DNA of 64,000 bases from Chelativorans salis (GTDB lineage Bacteria > Pseudomonadota > Alphaproteobacteria > Rhizobiales > Rhizobiaceae), in contig NZ_JAOCZP010000002.1 in the NCBI RefSeq assembly GCF_025336525.1, positions 496,001-560,000 on the forward strand, written 5' to 3'. The position numbers and the translations under genes are program-made. The notes beneath the pieces were generated by a model that did no database searches, had not been told where the DNA came from, and was given only the letters and a program-made list of their open reading frames with translations. This document shows, piece by piece, positions 60,565-64,000 of this stretch; positions within the stretch are counted from its first letter, which is position 1, and each line of letters starts with the position of its first letter.

Positions 60565-60765
60565 ATGAAGGCCGTTGACGTAAGGGCGATGACGCCCGAC
60601 CAGCTCGACGACGAGTTGGCCAAGCTGAAGAAAGAGCAGTTCAACCTCCGTTTCCAGAAGGCGACGGGGCAGCTCGAGAAAACCGCGCGGGTGAAGCAGA
60701 TTCGCCGTGACATTGCGCGCATCAAGACAATTGCCGCCGAGAAATCGGCCGGCAGCAAGGCCTGA
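60565..60765 (+). CDS. rpmC: 50S ribosomal protein L29
   Basis: 66 residues (uL29), a helical hairpin: [20 protein letters not shown] followed by [23 protein letters not shown] 60565 follows GGAGAAGG. An open frame upstream of it is only rplP read in another frame. Confidence 0.98.
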   Translation: MKAVDVRAMTPDQLDDELAKLKKEQFNLRFQKATGQLEKTARVKQIRRDIARIKTIAAEKSAGSKA

Positions 60766-60776
60766 GGAAAACGAGA

Positions 60777-61019
60777 ATGCCAAAGCGCGTTTTGCAGGGC
60801 ACCGTGGTAAGCGACAAGAACGACAAGACAGTGGTCGTCCGCGTCGAGCGCCGGTTCGCGCATCCGCTTCTGAAGAAGACGGTGCGTCGTTCCAAGCGGT
60901 ACAAGGCCCATGACGAGAACAATGCGTGCAAGATCGGCGATACGGTGCTGATCCAGGAAACGCGCCCGATCTCGAAGGAAAAGTGCTGGGTCGTCGTGAA
61001 CGAAGCCCAAGCGCAATAA
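60777..61019 (+). CDS. rpsQ: 30S ribosomal protein S17
   Basis: 80 residues (uS17), with [40 protein letters not shown] and [20 protein letters not shown]. It is an early 16S rRNA-binding protein. Confidence 0.99.
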   Translation: MPKRVLQGTVVSDKNDKTVVVRVERRFAHPLLKKTVRRSKRYKAHDENNACKIGDTVLIQETRPISKEKCWVVVNEAQAQ

Positions 61020-61077
61020 GGTTGGAACAAGCCGGGAAGCATGAGCTCCCCCGAATAAGATAAGAAGGCGGCCAGTC

Positions 61078-61446
61078 ATGATTCAGATGCAAACAAACCT
61101 CGACGTGGCGGATAATTCCGGCGCCCGTCGTGTCATGTGCATCAAGGTGCTGGGCGGCTCGAAGCGGAAATATGCTTCCGTCGGCGACGTCATCGTCGTC
61201 TCGGTCAAGGAAGCGATCCCGCGCGGCCGCGTGAAGAAGGGTGACGTGATGAAGGCGGTTGTCGTGCGCACCGCCAAGGACATCCGCCGTTCCGACGGCA
61301 GCGTGATCCGTTTTGACAACAATGCCGCCGTCCTCGTTGACAACAAGAAAGAGCCCGTGGGCACGCGTATCTTCGGCCCGGTTCCGCGCGAGCTTCGCGC
61401 CAAGAACCACATGAAGATCATCTCGCTGGCACCGGAAGTTCTTTAG
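61078..61446 (+). CDS. rplN: 50S ribosomal protein L14
   Basis: 122 residues (uL14), with [20 protein letters not shown] and the C-terminal [20 protein letters not shown]. It forms intersubunit bridges and is the docking site of RsfS. Confidence 0.99.
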   Translation: MIQMQTNLDVADNSGARRVMCIKVLGGSKRKYASVGDVIVVSVKEAIPRGRVKKGDVMKAVVVRTAKDIRRSDGSVIRFDNNAAVLVDNKKEPVGTRIFGPVPRELRAKNHMKIISLAPEVL

Positions 61447-61457
61447 GAGGCCGGAAA

Positions 61458-61772
61458 ATGCAGAAGATCAAGAAAGGCGACAATGTCGTCGTGCTGACCG
61501 GCCGCGATAAAGGGCGTACCGGTGAAATTTTGAAGATGATGCCGAAGGAAGACAAGGCGCTGGTGCGTGGCGTCAACCTCGTGCGCAGGCACCAGAAGCA
61601 GTCGGCGCAGTCCGAAGGCGGCATCGTCACCAAGGAAGCGCCGATCCACGTGTCGAACCTGGCGTTGGCCGATCCCAAGGATGGGAAGCCTACCCGCGTC
61701 GGCTTCCGCGTCGAGAAGGACGGCAAGAAGGTGCGCGTGGCGAAGCGCTCGGGAGAATTGATTGATGGCTAA
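61458..61772 (+). CDS. rplX: 50S ribosomal protein L24
   Basis: 104 residues (uL24), with the KOW motif [20 protein letters not shown] and [20 protein letters not shown]. It initiates 50S assembly. Its end overlaps the rplE start by eight bases. Confidence 0.99.
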   Translation: MQKIKKGDNVVVLTGRDKGRTGEILKMMPKEDKALVRGVNLVRRHQKQSAQSEGGIVTKEAPIHVSNLALADPKDGKPTRVGFRVEKDGKKVRVAKRSGELIDG

Positions 61773-62322
61773 GGCAGATTATCAGCCGCGCTTGAAGAAG
61801 CAGTACGAGGAGGCGATCCGCAAGGAGCTCCTCGAGGCTTTCAAGTACAAGAACGAGATGCAGGTTCCGCGCATCGACAAGGTCGTCATCAATATGGGTG
61901 TCGGCGAGGCGACGGGCGATTCCAAGAAGCCGACCGTCGCAGCGGAAGACTTGGCGCTGATCGCCGGCCAGAAGCCGGTCGTGACGAAGGCGCGCACGTC
62001 GATCGCCGGCTTCAAGGTGCGCGAGGGCATGCCCATCGGCGCCAAGGTGACGCTGCGCAAGGACCGCATGTACGAGTTCCTGGATCGGCTCGTGAACGTG
62101 GCGCTGCCGCGTGTGCGTGACTTCCGGGGCCTGAGCCCCAAGAGCTTCGACGGCCACGGCAACTTTGCCATGGGCGTGAAGGAGCACATCGTGTTCCCCG
62201 AGATCAACTACGACAAGGTCGATCAGATCTGGGGAATGGACATCATCGTCTGTACGACCGCCAAGACCGACGACGAGGCGAGGGCACTTCTGAAAGCCTT
62301 CAACTTCCCGTTCCGGCAGTAA
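61765..62322 (+). CDS. rplE: 50S ribosomal protein L5
   Basis: 185 residues (uL5), with [20 protein letters not shown] and [20 protein letters not shown]. It binds 5S rRNA and contacts P-site tRNA. ATG 61765 is used; the TTG one codon earlier is less likely. Confidence 0.98.
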   Translation: MAKADYQPRLKKQYEEAIRKELLEAFKYKNEMQVPRIDKVVINMGVGEATGDSKKPTVAAEDLALIAGQKPVVTKARTSIAGFKVREGMPIGAKVTLRKDRMYEFLDRLVNVALPRVRDFRGLSPKSFDGHGNFAMGVKEHIVFPEINYDKVDQIWGMDIIVCTTAKTDDEARALLKAFNFPFRQ

Positions 62323-62349
62323 CGGCAGGCGAGAACAAGGAAATTCCAA

Positions 62350-62655
62350 ATGGCAAAAGTTAGCGCAGTCGAGAAGAACAAGAGGCGCCGTAAGCTGGTG
62401 GATCGTTATGCCGCGAAGCGCGCGGCGCTGAAGGCCACCATCATGGATCAGACGCAGCCTATGGAGGAGCGCTTTAAGGCGCAGCTTCAGCTTGCTGCAC
62501 TGCCGCGCAACTCGTCGAAGACGCGCATTCGTAATCGCTGCGATGTGACGGGCCGTCCGCGCGCCTACTATCGCAAGCTCAGGATGTCGCGTATCGCGCT
62601 TCGTGAACTCGGCAATAACGGCCTGATCCCGGGCCTGGTCAAGTCGAGCTGGTAA
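62350..62655 (+). CDS. rpsN: 30S ribosomal protein S14
   Basis: 101 residues (uS14), the long zinc-free form: the C-terminal [20 protein letters not shown] has one cysteine and no CxxC pairs. It starts [20 protein letters not shown]. No zinc-type paralogue is in the window. Confidence 0.99.
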   Translation: MAKVSAVEKNKRRRKLVDRYAAKRAALKATIMDQTQPMEERFKAQLQLAALPRNSSKTRIRNRCDVTGRPRAYYRKLRMSRIALRELGNNGLIPGLVKSSW

Positions 62656-62668
62656 GGGGGCCATTAAG

Positions 62669-63067
62669 ATGTCCGTAAACGATCCTCTCGGCGATATGCT
62701 GACCCGCATCCGCAATGCCATCGGGCGCAAGAAGAATACCGTTTCTTCGCCGGCCTCGCGTCTGCGTACGCGCGTGCTCGATGTCATGAAGGCGGAAGGC
62801 TATATCCGTGATTACAGCCAGGTCGACTACGACAACGGCAAGTCGGAACTCGAGATCGAGCTGAAATATTTCGAAGGCGCGCCCGTGATCCGCGAGATCG
62901 CGCGGGTTTCCAAGCCCGGCCGTCGCGTCTATGTGTCCGTGAAGTCGATTCCCAACGTTGCCAACGGTCTTGGCGTCGCCATTCTTTCCACGCCGAAAGG
63001 CGTGATGGCCGATCACCAGGCACGTGAGCAGAACGTCGGCGGAGAGGTTCTCTGCCAGATCTTCTGA
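62669..63067 (+). CDS. rpsH: 30S ribosomal protein S8
   Basis: 132 residues (uS8), with [20 protein letters not shown] and the C-terminal [20 protein letters not shown]. It binds central 16S rRNA; in E. coli it represses the spc operon. Confidence 0.99.
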   Translation: MSVNDPLGDMLTRIRNAIGRKKNTVSSPASRLRTRVLDVMKAEGYIRDYSQVDYDNGKSELEIELKYFEGAPVIREIARVSKPGRRVYVSVKSIPNVANGLGVAILSTPKGVMADHQAREQNVGGEVLCQIF

Positions 63068-63104
63068 TCTGCAGAGGCTGACCAAGAACAACGAGGACAA
63101 GACA

Positions 63105-63638
63105 ATGTCTCGTATAGGCAAGAAGCCGGTCCCCGTGCCGGAGGGCGTGACGGCCACTGTTGATGGCCAGACGGTTACGGCCAAGGGACCGAAGGGCGAG
63201 TTGACCTTCGTCGTCAATGACGAGGTCCTGGTGAAGCTGGAGGACGGGGCGATCGCGGTCGATCCGCGCGACCAGTCCAAGGCGGCGCGCTCCAGGTGGG
63301 GCATGTCGCGCACCCAGATCGCCAACATCGTCAACGGCGTGAAGGGCGGTTTCGAGAAGCGTCTCGAGATCAACGGCGTCGGTTACCGTGCGGCAATGCA
63401 GGGTAAGAAGCTGCAGCTCTCGCTGGGCTACAGCCATGAGGTGAACTACGAGGCGCCGGAAGGCATCACCATCGCCGTACCGAAGCCGACGGAGATCGTC
63501 GTTTCGGGCGTCGACAAGCAGGTGGTCGGCCAAGTGGCTGCGGAGATCCGCAAGTTCCGCGGGCCCGAGCCTTATAAAGGCAAGGGCGTGAAATACGCGG
63601 ATGAGACGATCATCCGTAAGGAAGGCAAGAAGAAGTAG
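63105..63638 (+). CDS. rplF: 50S ribosomal protein L6
   Basis: 177 residues (uL6), with [20 protein letters not shown] and the C-terminal signature [23 protein letters not shown] 63105 is used; the frame opens earlier, inside the end of rpsH. Confidence 0.98.
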   Translation: MSRIGKKPVPVPEGVTATVDGQTVTAKGPKGELTFVVNDEVLVKLEDGAIAVDPRDQSKAARSRWGMSRTQIANIVNGVKGGFEKRLEINGVGYRAAMQGKKLQLSLGYSHEVNYEAPEGITIAVPKPTEIVVSGVDKQVVGQVAAEIRKFRGPEPYKGKGVKYADETIIRKEGKKK

Positions 63639-63650
63639 GAACGATAAGCC

Positions 63651-64000
63651 ATGGTGTCGAAGGTATCCGTTACGCGACGCGCCGGGCGCGTTCGCCGCAA
63701 GCTTAAGTCGGTTGCCAATGGGCAGCCGCGGCTTTCGGTCTATCGCTCGTCGAAGAACATCTATGCTCAGGTCATCGACGACGTGAAGGGGCGCACTCTT
63801 GCCGCCGCCTCCACGCTGGAGAAGGATCTGAAGGGCAAGCTCAAGACCGGCGCCGACACGGATGCGGCGAGTGCGGTCGGCAAGCTGATCGCCGAGCGTG
63901 CCAAGAAGGCGGGCGTTGAGAAGGTCGTCTTCGACCGTGGCGCCTATCTTTATCACGGCCGCGTCAAGGCGCTGGCCGACGCCGCTCGCGAGGGCGGTCT
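63651..64000 (+). CDS. rplR: 50S ribosomal protein L18, cut by window end
   Basis: The first 116 codons of uL18: [40 protein letters not shown] and [20 protein letters not shown]. It binds 5S rRNA with L5. The usual length is about 119-120, so only a few residues lie outside. rpsE should follow. Confidence 0.98.
   Translation, partial: MVSKVSVTRRAGRVRRKLKSVANGQPRLSVYRSSKNIYAQVIDDVKGRTLAAASTLEKDLKGKLKTGADTDAASAVGKLIAERAKKAGVEKVVFDRGAYLYHGRVKALADAAREGG

Overview
The window is GC-rich chromosomal DNA of a Rhizobiales (Hyphomicrobiales) alphaproteobacterium, most like the Mesorhizobium / Phyllobacteriaceae group. Signs of this are a circularly permuted two-piece tmRNA with the tag ANDNYAEARLAA, the rhizobial suf gene order, an Irr-type ICE box, divergent serB and miaA, an SspB/RHH pair, a 1378-residue RpoB and tandem str-S10 ribosomal operons with two tuf genes. 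This assignment rests on recognition, not on a database search.

Layout. 1-9 kb: a partial thioesterase, an FAD-linked D-lactate-type dehydrogenase, a giant AsmA-like protein whose best start is a CTG codon, sspB with a ribbon-helix-helix gene, and a divergent TetR/MFS efflux pair around an 18-bp palindrome. 9-15 kb: an AAA-type ATPase, the permuted ssrA gene (missed by any protein-only annotation), a DUF2853 gene whose stop codon lies in a MITE-like palindrome, then thyA, a frameshifted DUF6572 gene and folA. 12.6-16.7 kb: hflK-hflC-DUF2065-degP, a membrane and periplasmic protein quality-control cluster behind a heat-shock-like promoter. 16.7-22 kb: serB-GNAT, miaA, a membrane diguanylate cyclase, tyrS and an alpha/beta hydrolase. 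22-29.4 kb: the complete SUF iron-sulfur assembly operon (second desulfurase, sufB, C, D, S, SufT-like gene, sufA). 29.4-34.6 kb: a GFA protein, a TfoX-N protein, an RhlE-like helicase, nadK, rlmB, and tRNA-Thr, tRNA-Tyr and tRNA-Gly.

34.6-37.6 kb is a small decay zone: a DUF6074 gene, remnants of a VOC/PhnB-like gene and of a membrane-protein gene, the first tuf copy, and a truncated-haemoglobin pseudogene with two lesions. From 37.7 kb to the end the window is translation and transcription machinery: tRNA-Trp, secE-nusG-rplKAJL-rpoBC, two small unknown genes, then rpsL-rpsG-fusA-tuf and the S10/spc ribosomal cluster through rplR, which is cut by the window end.

Most of the window is conserved housekeeping DNA. 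I found no CRISPR array, prophage, secretion island or new defence system. The points worth a second look are small-scale: start codons, regulatory palindromes, intercistronic hairpins, gene decay, and the exact identity of the two tuf genes.
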